From: Planctobacterium sp047947135
GTDB lineage: Bacteria; Pseudomonadota; Gammaproteobacteria; Enterobacterales; Alteromonadaceae
NCBI GenBank assembly: GCA_047947135.1
Contig: CP170457.1
Coordinates: 3,596,001-3,660,000 of the forward strand
DNA length: 64,000 nt
Direction: 5' to 3'
Below, one piece after another: positions 55,814-64,000 of the stretch (its first letter is position 1; every line of letters begins with the position of its first letter). The translations under genes were made by a program, and so were the position numbers. Below the pieces are notes generated by a model. That model saw nothing but the letters and a program-made list of their open reading frames with translations, was not told the DNA's origin and ran no database searches.

Positions 55814-56746
55814 ATGTTTTTTATGACAAAAGCGATTTCTTTAACACATTTGGCAATACTGAAACTCACTGGTGAGGATGTACAATCCTACCTCCAAGGT
55901 CAGATCACAACTGATCTGCAGCAGCTGACTGACAATACAATACAGCTTAGTGCACAGTGCGATAGCAAAGGCAAAACCTGGGCAACGTTTTTTCTCTTCC
56001 GAGAATCTTCCGATTTCTACCTGGTTGGTTCGGCAAGTGCCCTGCAGATCTCACTAAGGGAACTTAAAAAGTACGCGGTATTTTCGAAAGTTGATATCAA
56101 CGACGTAACAGAACAATTTATTGCGCTTGGCGTACCTGATTTCTCCGAGTTGAATGCGTTTGGCGTGTCGCTGTCTGAGCAGCTCAAACCAAAAGAGCTG
56201 CTTGCCAGCGATGATTACTTCGTTTTTCGCGCGGATAGTTCCTCACAACGGCATATCGCAATTTTATCCAAAAACAGTCATCCGGAGATGACCGTAGACA
56301 CTTCAGAAGCTGCCTTATCCTGGTGGCAGGCACAAGATGCACAAGCGGGATTGCCCATGCTGGATGCACAAACCTCGGGTGAATTTGTTCCGCAGATGAT
56401 GAACCTGCAAGCATTAGGTGCAATAAGTTTTACTAAGGGCTGCTACATGGGACAAGAAACCGTTGCCCGTACTAAATACTTAGGTAAAAACAAACGGGCT
56501 GGATATGTGATTAAAACGGCAGGACAACACGAGATTGCCAGCAATGAAGTGTTGGAGATGCAGCTCGGTGAGTCATGGCGTCGCGGCGGGACACTGCTAT
56601 TCAGTGGTTACGATGATACAACCACCTGGGGATTTGCAGTATTACCAAACGATGTGGAATCTGAGGCTGTTTTTAGACTTAAGAGCCATCCTGAGGTAAC
56701 ATGGCAACTTTCTACACTACCCTATTCTTTAGACGATTCAGCGTAA
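55814..56746 (+). CDS. ygfZ: tRNA-modifying protein / folate-binding Fe-S factor YgfZ
   Basis: From ATG at 55814 (310 residues; an ATG at 55823 is equally possible, and upstream frame codons to 55757 are not supported). The COG0354 signature KGCYMGQETVAR (about residues 210-221) is present, with its cysteine, and the GcvT-like start AILKLTGEDVQSYLQGQITTD. YgfZ supports repair of Fe-S clusters with folate and affects MiaB tRNA thiolation. It is divergent from sdhE, a common pairing. Confidence 0.95.
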   Translation: MFFMTKAISLTHLAILKLTGEDVQSYLQGQITTDLQQLTDNTIQLSAQCDSKGKTWATFFLFRESSDFYLVGSASALQISLRELKKYAVFSKVDINDVTEQFIALGVPDFSELNAFGVSLSEQLKPKELLASDDYFVFRADSSSQRHIAILSKNSHPEMTVDTSEAALSWWQAQDAQAGLPMLDAQTSGEFVPQMMNLQALGAISFTKGCYMGQETVARTKYLGKNKRAGYVIKTAGQHEIASNEVLEMQLGESWRRGGTLLFSGYDDTTTWGFAVLPNDVESEAVFRLKSHPEVTWQLSTLPYSLDDSA

Positions 56747-56792
56747 CCAGTCTTACCTGCAATTCGTTATCACATTTCAACAAAGGATCTCC

Positions 56793-57272
56793 ATGCAAAT
56801 TCAAAATGATTCCGTAGTAACAATGCACTATCTTGTCTCCACCAGTGATGGTACTGAACTGGACAGTTCATTCGATGGTGAGCCATTAGTATTTATCCAT
56901 GGCACAGGCCACCTTATTCCAGGTCTGGAAACCGCATTGGTAGGTAAAACAGCCGGTGAAAAATTCTCGGTAGACGTTGCTGCGGCAGACGCCTATGGCG
57001 ATAGACATGAACAGTTGGTCCAGGCCGTTCCAAAAGACATGTTTGAAGGCATGGAAGTGGAAGTCGGCCTGCAATTTAGAGCGAGCAGTGAAGCTGGCGA
57101 ACAATCTGTTGTTGTTGTCGATGTATCTGACGATAAAGTTGTTGTCGACGGCAATCACCCATTGGCTGGTAAAGACTTGTCGTTTGAAGTCGAAGTTGTT
57201 TCGGTACGCGAAGCAACGGCAGATGAACTGGATCACGGTCATGTGCACGGCGCGGGTGGCTGCGACCACTAA
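56793..57272 (+). CDS. slyD: FKBP-type prolyl isomerase SlyD
   Basis: The 159-residue protein has the SlyD-type FKBP fold: QNDSVVTMHYLVSTSDGTEL, then GTGHLIPGLETALVGKTAGE, with the inserted-flap domain between about 70 and 125. The C-terminal HGHVHGAGGCDH is a short His/Cys metal-binding tail, shorter than in E. coli SlyD. SlyD isomerises prolyl bonds and hands nickel to hydrogenase. A strong terminator follows. Confidence 0.92.
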   Translation: MQIQNDSVVTMHYLVSTSDGTELDSSFDGEPLVFIHGTGHLIPGLETALVGKTAGEKFSVDVAAADAYGDRHEQLVQAVPKDMFEGMEVEVGLQFRASSEAGEQSVVVVDVSDDKVVVDGNHPLAGKDLSFEVEVVSVREATADELDHGHVHGAGGCDH

Positions 57273-57282
57273 TCCCACTGTG

Positions 57283-57317
57283 AAAAGCAGGTGTTGTCTG
57301 TCATCACCTGCTTTTTT
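57283..57317 (+). terminator. slyD terminator
   Basis: AAAGCAGGTG - 11-base loop - CACCTGCTTT TTT; a 10-bp stem followed by a T-run, 10 bases after slyD. Confidence 0.9.
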
Positions 57318-57386
57318 AATTTTTCTATTGAACCCCTCTGCTAAAGATCCGCATTGTTACACAATCTTCTCTTCTAACCTGAACAT

Positions 57387-57416
57387 CTGACAAATCCTGT
57401 ACGTATGTCGTATACT
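57387..57416 (+). promoter_or_regulatory. Putative sigma-70 promoter of the amidohydrolase gene
   Basis: CTGACA (57387-57392), an 18-base spacer and TATACT (57411-57416) resemble a sigma-70 promoter 60 bases before the start. Seen by eye. Confidence 0.5.
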
Positions 57417-57475
57417 CCCGCCACGCTCCGTGACGAGAGCGACATAAATATAATCCAAAACGACAGGAACCATCT

Positions 57476-60400
57476 ATGAAGTTAATCAGCAAACCAAAAG
57501 CGCTTTTGGTCAGTTGCTTAAGTATCGGTCTGGCGCTTTCTTCTGCTGCAATTTACGCGCAAGAAGACAGCGCAATTACAGATGAGAACAAGGAATGGGA
57601 TGTCCTTAATCCCCCTTTCGAACTGAAAACTCTGGCAATTGAAACAGACGAAGTAACCTGGTCCAGCCTTGATGTTACTCCCGATGGGAAAACCATTGTA
57701 TTTGACATGCTTGGGGACCTATATCAGGTACCAATGGCTGGAGGTAACGCAACCCCATTGGTTGAAGACTTTGCCTGGAATATCCAACCGGCTGTATCAC
57801 CTGACGGCAAACAAGTCGCATTTATATCTGACCGTGGTGGGGTCTCAAACTTGTGGGTCATGAATATTGATGGCAGCGAGTTAAAGCAACTTAGTGAAGA
57901 GAAAAACAATCTGATCCATTCTCCAGCCTGGAGTCCGGATGGCAATTATATCGCGGCAATGAAGGGTATTATGTCGCGACGCAGTATTCCGGCAGGTGAA
58001 ATTTGGTTGTACCACAAAGCCGGTGGCAAGGGCGTGCAGGTAAAAGCCCGTGTGAACGGTAAAAAAGACCAAAAGAACATCGCAGACCCGGCATTTTCCC
58101 CTGATGGAAAATATCTTTATTACACTCAGGATGTCACTAGTGGCAGCGTGTTTAGTTACAACCGTGATCCGCTGAAAGGCATTTTCGCGGTAACCCGCTA
58201 CGATCTGGAAAAAGGTGAGGAAGAGCGATATATCAGCGGTACGGGTGGTGCCATCGTACCTACGCCATCTCCGGACGGTAAAAAGGTAGCATTTTTGCGA
58301 CGGGTCAAAAATAAAACGGCTCTTTTTCTTAAAGATATCAAGTCAGGTACCGAAACCCCGCTGTACCTCGAGATGGAAAGAGATATGCAAGAAGGGTTCG
58401 GTTCGGAGGGCTATTTTGCCTATTTCGACTGGACACCCGACTCACAACACATCGTTTTCTGGACCAACGGCAAATTTCACAAAATTAACGTAGAAAGTGC
58501 TGAATTGGCCACCATTGATGTCAAGGTTACCGCAACGAAACAATACGCAGATGCGATCCGCTATGAAGTTGATGTCGCGCCAGATACGTTTAACCCTAAA
58601 ATGCTGCGCTGGTCGCAAACCTCGCCGGATGGCAAAAAAGCCCTGTTTCAGACGTTAGGCAAAATCTATGTCCGGGATCTGGCTTCAGGGGAAACCAAAC
58701 GGCTGACCAAACAAACCAGCCACGATGAATTCTATCCGCGCTTCTCAAACGACGGCAAGCACATCATTTACACTACCTGGAATGATTTGGAACTGGGTAG
58801 CGTACGTATTGTCTCTGCCAAAGGTGGTCGCAGCAAGGTCGTGACCCAATATCCTGGACATTATGTGCAACCAAGCTTTTCACCAAGCGGTGACTTTATC
58901 ACTTATCGCAAAATCACCGGTGGTAATTTACTGACTCCGAAGTGGTCGGTGGATCCCGGTATCTACGTTTATAATGTCGAACATGAGTCCGAAACACGAG
59001 TCAGTAAATCGGGTTGGAATCCGCATTTCGCTGGCGATGACACGCGCGTATACTTCACCACATCGGTTGCCGGTTCTGACTACCCGGAAAGACAGTTAGT
59101 CAGCGTCAATATCGATGGTAACGACAAACGCGAACATTTGTATGGTGCCGACAACGTCGAGGAATATCGTTTATCTCATGACAAAAACTGGGTCGCTTTC
59201 ACCCACCAATACAAGGTGTATGTTGCTCCCTTTAAAGATGTTGGTAAGCGCCTGAGTATTAGTGGTAGTGATAAAGCTGTTGCCGTCAAACAAATTTCCA
59301 AGAATGCCGGTGAGTACCTGAACTGGTCGCCAAACAACGATAGCCTGAGCTGGTCCCACGGCCCCCACGTTTATCAGCAGACACTGGCCAATGCCTTTGA
59401 TTTTATTGGTGAGACGCCTGAAGAACAGCCAGAAGCCTCAAAAACCAACTTGAGTTTTGAAGTTAAAGCCCATAAGCCGGAAGGTTATAAGGCGTTAGTT
59501 GGCGGGACCGTCGTTACTATGCGTGACGCAGATCAACAACAGGAAATTCTGGAAAACGCCACGGTGTTAGTCAAAGACAACCGCATCGTGGCTGTTGGCA
59601 GTGCCGATGATATTGAGATCCCCGCTGGAGCATTGATGATTAATGCCAAAGGCAAAACCGTCATTCCAGGGCTAATTGATACCCATGCGCACGGTAGCCA
59701 GGGTACCAGTGAAATCATTCCACAACGCAATTGGGAACTGTATTCACTGTTGGCATTTGGTGTTACCACCATCCATGACCCGTCAAATGATACCACTGAG
59801 ATTTTCGCGGCGTCAGAATTGCAACGGGCTGGACAAATCGCCGCACCGCGCATCTATTCCACCGGGACGATTTTATATGGCGCGGAGCTTCTGGGTTACA
59901 AAGCCATCATTAATAACTATGAAGACGCTAAGTTCCATATGCAGAGAATGAAGGATGTCGGTGCTATCTCTGTTAAAAGCTATAACCAACCTGCCAGAAG
60001 CCAGCGCCAGCAAGTGCTTGCCGCGGCCCGTGAAATGGGCATGATGGTGGTACCCGAAGGTGGCGGTAAACTGCACCAGAACCTGACCATGTTGATTGAT
60101 GGCCACACCGGTCTGGAACATTCACTGCCGATTGCAAAAGCGTATGATGACGTGACACAACTCTGGTCTGCTACAGAATTCGGCTACACACCAACGTTTG
60201 TTGTGTCCTACGGTGGCATGATGGGGGAAGAGTATTTCTACGACCGCATGGAAGTGTGGAAAAACGAAAGACTGATGCGCTATACGCCCTCCTATTTGGT
60301 GGACAAACGTTCTATTCGCCGCCCAACAGCACCGGACAATCAATATAACCATGTTGCGGTTGCTGAATACGCCAAAGAGCTGCGAGATAATGGTGTCTCT

Positions 60401-60802
60401 GTGCATATCGGTGCCCACGGCCAGCGGGAAGGTTTAGCTGCCCACTGGGAAATGTGGATCATGGCTCAAGGCGGATTTACACCCTGGGAAGCTCTGCGTG
60501 CCGGTACAATTGACGGTGCAAAACATCTTGCGCTGGATAAGGATATCGGCAGTATCGAAGTCGGAAAACTGGCAGATCTGGTGGTGATTGACGGCAATGT
60601 GCTGGATAATTTGAGCCAGAGTGAAATGGTGCAATATACCATGGTCAATGGTCGTATCTTTGAAGCCTCCACCATGAATGAATTTGGTGTCAAAGCACCA
60701 CGTCCTAAGTTCTTCTTTGAGGATGACAATCAGTTGTTTATGCCGGAAGAAACGCTTAAAGCCCTGGAAGCAAAACAAAAACGCCACCACTGGGTGCACT
60801 AA
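57476..60802 (+). CDS. Exported TolB-like propeller / amidohydrolase fusion
   Basis: The 1,108-residue protein starts with a signal peptide (LLVSCLSIGLALSSAAIYAQ, cleaved near residue 29). Residues about 60-660 are TolB/PD40 beta-propeller blades (LDVTPDGKTIVFDM, PAVSPDGKQVAFISDRGG, PAWSPDGNYIAA, PAFSPDGKYLYYT). Residues about 670-1090 are an amidohydrolase with the metal motif VIPGLIDTHAHG and a conserved end EVGKLADLVVIDGNVLDN. Related periplasmic proteins in Alteromonadales and Xanthomonadales are annotated as amidohydrolases with tricorn-like propellers; substrate unknown, perhaps peptides or cyclic amides. It is a single-gene transcript with its own terminator. Confidence 0.88.
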   Translation: MKLISKPKALLVSCLSIGLALSSAAIYAQEDSAITDENKEWDVLNPPFELKTLAIETDEVTWSSLDVTPDGKTIVFDMLGDLYQVPMAGGNATPLVEDFAWNIQPAVSPDGKQVAFISDRGGVSNLWVMNIDGSELKQLSEEKNNLIHSPAWSPDGNYIAAMKGIMSRRSIPAGEIWLYHKAGGKGVQVKARVNGKKDQKNIADPAFSPDGKYLYYTQDVTSGSVFSYNRDPLKGIFAVTRYDLEKGEEERYISGTGGAIVPTPSPDGKKVAFLRRVKNKTALFLKDIKSGTETPLYLEMERDMQEGFGSEGYFAYFDWTPDSQHIVFWTNGKFHKINVESAELATIDVKVTATKQYADAIRYEVDVAPDTFNPKMLRWSQTSPDGKKALFQTLGKIYVRDLASGETKRLTKQTSHDEFYPRFSNDGKHIIYTTWNDLELGSVRIVSAKGGRSKVVTQYPGHYVQPSFSPSGDFITYRKITGGNLLTPKWSVDPGIYVYNVEHESETRVSKSGWNPHFAGDDTRVYFTTSVAGSDYPERQLVSVNIDGNDKREHLYGADNVEEYRLSHDKNWVAFTHQYKVYVAPFKDVGKRLSISGSDKAVAVKQISKNAGEYLNWSPNNDSLSWSHGPHVYQQTLANAFDFIGETPEEQPEASKTNLSFEVKAHKPEGYKALVGGTVVTMRDADQQQEILENATVLVKDNRIVAVGSADDIEIPAGALMINAKGKTVIPGLIDTHAHGSQGTSEIIPQRNWELYSLLAFGVTTIHDPSNDTTEIFAASELQRAGQIAAPRIYSTGTILYGAELLGYKAIINNYEDAKFHMQRMKDVGAISVKSYNQPARSQRQQVLAAAREMGMMVVPEGGGKLHQNLTMLIDGHTGLEHSLPIAKAYDDVTQLWSATEFGYTPTFVVSYGGMMGEEYFYDRMEVWKNERLMRYTPSYLVDKRSIRRPTAPDNQYNHVAVAEYAKELRDNGVSVHIGAHGQREGLAAHWEMWIMAQGGFTPWEALRAGTIDGAKHLALDKDIGSIEVGKLADLVVIDGNVLDNLSQSEMVQYTMVNGRIFEASTMNEFGVKAPRPKFFFEDDNQLFMPEETLKALEAKQKRHHWVH

Positions 60803-60833
60803 GCAATTATTGAAGTAAACGATGTACGATTCT

Positions 60834-60860
60834 AAAAGGTCTCTACGGAGACCTTTTTTA
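60834..60860 (+). terminator. Terminator of the amidohydrolase gene
   Basis: AAAAGGTCTC-TACG-GAGACCTTTTTT: a 10-bp stem with a tetraloop and T-run. Confidence 0.92.
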
Positions 60861-60879
60861 TGGGACAATATTTAAATGT

Positions 60880-61986
60880 ATGAGTTTAGAGCAAGCACAG
60901 CAACCACCAAACATTACGGATAATAATATGGAAATTAGAAAGTTAAATACTTTGCGCGGATTGGCGGCACTAATTGTATTTATTACTCATTTCAGTGATG
61001 CAACAAACTGGCTCGGTGGCATACTCGGAGGAGGAGCAGGTCAGTACGGCGTGATGTTGTTTTTCTTGCTAAGCGGATTTTTGATGTCTTATCTTTATTT
61101 TGACCGCGAATGCGACGCTCGTAACATTAAACAATATATCCTTGCCAGATTCGGTCGAATTGTGCCGCTATATTTATTGGTGGTGTTTGGCTCTTACTTT
61201 TTAACAGTATCGGGATTGGGTGGACTCTATGAAATATCTGATGTGAATGCTCTGATTGCCCACCTGTTGTTTGTTTATGGTGAAAGTGTCCTTTGGACTA
61301 TCTCTCCAGAAGTGCAATTTTACGCACTATTTATCCTGTTTTGGGCTTTGGTTGGCAAGCGTGTAGGTTATGTCTATTTAGTCATTTTCGCTGTTCTAAT
61401 TCTGCTGTGGTTTAGCAACTTCCCACGCATATCTGGGGAGTTTCTTGGCATTCCATACAACCTATTTCAGGTATTCCGCAGCCTCCCCTATTTTTTCGTG
61501 GGCGTACTTTTTGGTATGCATTACAAGTCGTTTACTGTACCAAGTTATCTCAATAAACACTGGTTTATACTGGCTCTGGCGCTTATTCCGTTAATGTACC
61601 CTGAGCTTTCACCCATCACCTCTGACGCCAAAAACCGAATGTGGCTGAGTTATGAGGTACTTTTGGTGATGGCGAGCATATTCTTTTGTCTCGTTTTTTT
61701 AGTACCGAATAGCAATATAATGTTAGCCAATCCTGTCGGAGATTTCATTGGTAAGATATCTTATTCCTTGTATCTTTTGCACATGCCAATTATTGCGCAA
61801 GTAAACCGTCTTGAATTGGCAGTAGAGCTGAAGCTTTTATTAGCGTTGTCGATAAGTTTTGTGGTGGCCTATCTTTCCTATCGTTTTTTTGAAAGACCTA
61901 CGGCGAAATTCATTAGGCGAATGGTTTCAAAAAAATCATCTAAGCAGGGTATTGATCCAGAGAATGTTGTCCACCCCACCGCTTAA
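60880..61986 (+). CDS. Acyltransferase 3 family membrane protein
   Basis: A 368-residue protein with about ten membrane helices and the family signature LNTLRGLAALIVFITHFSD (helix 1, with the catalytic His), then YGVMLFFLLSGFLM and a C-terminal SYSLYLLHMPII. Such OafA/YrhL-type proteins transfer acyl groups to sugars of LPS, peptidoglycan or exopolysaccharide. The start may instead be the ATG at 60928 (MEIRKLNTLRG), which has a typical length for the family. No sugar-assembly genes are nearby. Confidence 0.9.
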   Translation: MSLEQAQQPPNITDNNMEIRKLNTLRGLAALIVFITHFSDATNWLGGILGGGAGQYGVMLFFLLSGFLMSYLYFDRECDARNIKQYILARFGRIVPLYLLVVFGSYFLTVSGLGGLYEISDVNALIAHLLFVYGESVLWTISPEVQFYALFILFWALVGKRVGYVYLVIFAVLILLWFSNFPRISGEFLGIPYNLFQVFRSLPYFFVGVLFGMHYKSFTVPSYLNKHWFILALALIPLMYPELSPITSDAKNRMWLSYEVLLVMASIFFCLVFLVPNSNIMLANPVGDFIGKISYSLYLLHMPIIAQVNRLELAVELKLLLALSISFVVAYLSYRFFERPTAKFIRRMVSKKSSKQGIDPENVVHPTA

Positions 61987-62051
61987 TCAAGACGTTTCAA
62001 CAGAGTATCCAGCGTAGACTAAAAGCGCTGCAGCAGTGAGGTTAAAGAATA

Positions 62052-62522
62052 ATGGCAGTGTTAGACCTGTTATTAATTATGGCTTGCTTGGGAAGTGGCA
62101 TGATGGCAGGCCTGTTCGTTTCATTCTCTACGTTTATGATGACCGCTCTTGGCTCACTTGAAGACTCCAATGGGATAAGAGTGATGCAGGCGATTAATCG
62201 ACATATTGTCAGACCCAGCTTTCTAATGGTGTTTCTCGGCACTGCCGCTGCACTATTAGCGGCAAGTTATCTATCTTATGGTACGTCTGAATTTGTCTTT
62301 ATTATTTTAGCGACACTGGTGTATGTTTTCGCATGTGTGCTATCCACCATTATCTTTAATGTTCCTCTTAATGACAGGCTTGCAGATTGTGATCCAGAGC
62401 ACCTTGAATCTCAGCGATTTTGGCGTGATTATCTGGTTCACTGGACCCGCTGGAACCATCTCAGATCGGTTGCCTGTGTGGTATCAATATTGATACTGGC
62501 ATTAACGCTCTTAGGAAGATAA
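62052..62522 (+). CDS. DUF1772 membrane protein
   Basis: The 156-residue protein has four hydrophobic segments and the DUF1772 (anthrone oxygenase-like) motifs GLFVSFSTFMMTAL, VMQAINRHIVRPSFL and a conserved W-x-x-W-NHLRS near the C-terminus. Function unknown in bacteria. Its stop overlaps that of the convergent acetyltransferase gene. Confidence 0.85.
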   Translation: MAVLDLLLIMACLGSGMMAGLFVSFSTFMMTALGSLEDSNGIRVMQAINRHIVRPSFLMVFLGTAAALLAASYLSYGTSEFVFIILATLVYVFACVLSTIIFNVPLNDRLADCDPEHLESQRFWRDYLVHWTRWNHLRSVACVVSILILALTLLGR

Positions 62523-62945
62523 TCGTCCATTTGGATCTGTCCTCATAAGCTTTACGCCTCCTACTTCATCAGAAAAACCGTGTTTCTGATAAAACGGCAT
62601 CATCTCCGGCAAACAATACAACTCAAAGCTAACGACATTTTTCAAGCTGCCATGGGTTATTATCAGATGAAGCAGCTTATCGCCCAGACCTGTACTTCGG
62701 GCCTCTTTTGCGACTATGACGTCAAAAATAATTGCTTTAAAAGTGTAATCCGTAAGCACTCGCGCATAAGCAAGCAGCGAATCCTGTTGGTCAACTATAC
62801 CAATATTGACCTGCGAGCCATTTAAACACTTTTTTGTCTCTTCCAGTGTTCGCCCTTTGGTCCACCACTCCATCTGATACAGGGCGTTTAATTCCGCTAT
62901 ATGCTTGTCACTGAATTGGTAAATTACTTCATGTTTTATTGGCAT
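62511..62945 (-). CDS. GNAT-family N-acetyltransferase
   Basis: The 144-residue protein has the GNAT pattern: LLAYARVLTDYTFKAIIFDV, then AKEARSTGLGDKLLHLII, the acetyl-CoA binding loop (R-S-T-G-L-G), and a C-terminal FYQKHGFSDEVGG. Substrate unknown. It lies 21 bases downstream of the SDR gene and probably shares its transcript. Confidence 0.88.
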   Translation of the reverse strand: MPIKHEVIYQFSDKHIAELNALYQMEWWTKGRTLEETKKCLNGSQVNIGIVDQQDSLLAYARVLTDYTFKAIIFDVIVAKEARSTGLGDKLLHLIITHGSLKNVVSFELYCLPEMMPFYQKHGFSDEVGGVKLMRTDPNGRLSS

Positions 62946-62966
62946 TGATAAGTAGCCATTCCACAG

Positions 62967-63650
62967 TTACCAGTTTATCGCCGTTCTTTCTCGGAAAAAC
63001 TGCCCTGTTGGGCCTTCACTCGCCAGTGTAGCCAGCCAGATTGCTGTATCAGCACCCTGCTCTGGTGTTTTAGGTGCCTCTTTGCCACCCATCCGAGTAT
63101 GCACCCAGCCTGGACACATGGCATTAATCTTAATATCTCCTTCGACCTGCTTTGCTGCGTTAATGGTGATCGCATTTAGCGCCGCTTTTGATGCGGCATA
63201 GGCGATTGGCCCTTCCATGCCCTCATAAAACGAGCCCCAACCGGAAGATAGGTTAACAATACGGCCAAAACCGCCTTTCTGCATACCAGGTAATAGCAAC
63301 TGCATTAATTCCAGCGCTGCGAACGTGTTTACCTGAAAGCTCTGCATCACATCAGTGATGGCCACTTCCGCTAATGGCTCAGCTATCAATATACCCGCGT
63401 TATTCACTAAAATATCGATATCACCAAACTCTGCCTGAATAGTGGATATCTGCGCTGCAATGTTACGTTGTTCTGACAAGTCCAGCTTCACAGCGGATAT
63501 ATTTTCCAGGCCTGTCAGCTTAGCCGCTTCCTGAGCGTCTTCCTTGCGCCTTGCAGCAAGGAGTACATTCACTCCAAGACTGGCCAGCCCTTTGACTATC
63601 TCAAAACCTATGCCCCTGTTACCACCAGTTACCAGTGCTGTTTTTGCCAC
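62967..63650 (-). CDS. Short-chain dehydrogenase/reductase
   Basis: Starting at GTG 63650 (AGGAAATG ribosome site) the protein has 227 residues. NAD(P)-binding TGGNRGIGFEI, NNAG, the active-site Ser in NLSSGWGS and YAASKAALN (Tyr-x-x-x-Lys) are all present. The Arg-rich AARRKEDAQ after strand 2 suggests NADPH. A TTG at 63686 would add 12 residues without a ribosome site. Substrate unknown. Confidence 0.93.
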   Translation of the reverse strand: MAKTALVTGGNRGIGFEIVKGLASLGVNVLLAARRKEDAQEAAKLTGLENISAVKLDLSEQRNIAAQISTIQAEFGDIDILVNNAGILIAEPLAEVAITDVMQSFQVNTFAALELMQLLLPGMQKGGFGRIVNLSSGWGSFYEGMEGPIAYAASKAALNAITINAAKQVEGDIKINAMCPGWVHTRMGGKEAPKTPEQGADTAIWLATLASEGPTGQFFRERTAINW

Positions 63651-63727
63651 AATACATTTCCTGCTTAGTTGCAATACCTTTATCAATATTCTTGATGATA
63701 GATCACTTATTAAGTCGCGATAAAGTG

Positions 63728-64000
63728 CTATTCAGTTTTACGCAGATACATGTCACCACTGTAGCTGTTCAGTGTCAAAGCTTGATTGCCACCATTAATC
63801 TGGGTACTTAACTGTGCCCCTAAAACAATTTTTTGTTTATCACGACGATTATCTTTATCTACGCTGTCGACCGGGGTAAATTCACTTTCCAACCCAGATA
63901 GAATTTCTCCCTGATAGTTGCGCAGGTTTAATTTCATCGCGACATTTCGACTGAGTGTGACATCAATATCACCGCTAAATGTGGTGAAGGAAGAAGGCGA
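63728..64000 (-). CDS. DUF4097-like beta-repeat protein, C-terminal part (runs off the window)
   Basis: The frame is open from 64000 to the stop at 63728 (90 codons). It shows short beta-repeats with the pattern FTTFSGDIDVTLSRNVAMKL and TLNSYSGDMYLRK, as in the DUF4097 putative adhesin/beta-helix family. The rest, including the N-terminus, lies outside. An ATG at 63937 is internal, not the start. Function unknown. Confidence 0.75.
   Translation of the reverse strand, partial: SPSSFTTFSGDIDVTLSRNVAMKLNLRNYQGEILSGLESEFTPVDSVDKDNRRDKQKIVLGAQLSTQINGGNQALTLNSYSGDMYLRKTE

Overview
The window looks like a chromosomal segment of a marine gammaproteobacterium of the Alteromonadales type. The evidence is the rpoE-rseABC-lepA-lepB-rnc-era block with nadB divergent from rpoE, the serB/ahpA pair, the sdhE/ygfX pair facing ygfZ, ppsA/ppsR, and families such as DUF3429, DUF6482 and class II DAHP synthase. 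There is no rRNA, tRNA or CRISPR array that I can see. Most of the window is housekeeping sequence; accessory DNA is concentrated in the first 14 kb and in a few small insertions.

Left, accessory part (1-14.3 kb). A leftward three-gene operon ends in a patatin-like phospholipase cut by the window edge; its two partners are unrecognised small proteins. Next to it lie a REP-type repeat cluster with a Y1 (RAYT) transposase, then a RelE/RelB-type toxin-antitoxin pair. After these comes a 10 kb leftward gene for a secreted SpvB/RHS-YD polymorphic toxin of about 3,380 residues, followed with overlap by a small exported protein that is probably its immunity partner.

Middle (14.3-41 kb). Metabolic and tRNA/ribosome modification genes: a RoxA-like ribosomal oxygenase, a YdiJ-like D-2-hydroxyglutarate dehydrogenase, ppsA and divergent ppsR, class II DAHP synthase, a low-Mr phosphatase, a MazG-like enzyme, pepE, glutathionyl-hydroquinone reductase, a pentapeptide-repeat potassium channel, lhgO, tcdA, an MFS transporter, PilZ, HNH and miaE. 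Three insertions stand out. An IS4-family element with a 12-bp target duplication sits inside the loop of a terminator between a small membrane-protein gene and ppsA. Two tandem MITE-like elements with 3-bp TTA flanks lie between lhgO and tcdA. A parDE cassette sits between an intact miaE and a relic of a second miaE 5' end, with a 20-bp direct repeat at both edges.

Right, conserved part (41-64 kb). serB/ahpA, then the leftward rpoE-rseA-rseB-rseC and lepA-lepB-rnc-era-pdxH-tatD gene strings (envelope stress, protein export, translation, RNA processing, vitamin B6). Then come nadB, a MaoC-like gene, ygfX, sdhE, ygfZ, slyD, a large exported TolB-propeller/amidohydrolase, an acyltransferase, and a few small enzymes. 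A DUF4097-like gene is cut by the right edge.

The observations most worth follow-up are the patatin operon, the RHS toxin with its cysteine-paired tip and exported partner, the parDE/miaE insertion that appears to have replaced the 5' end of its target gene, and the tandem MITE family.
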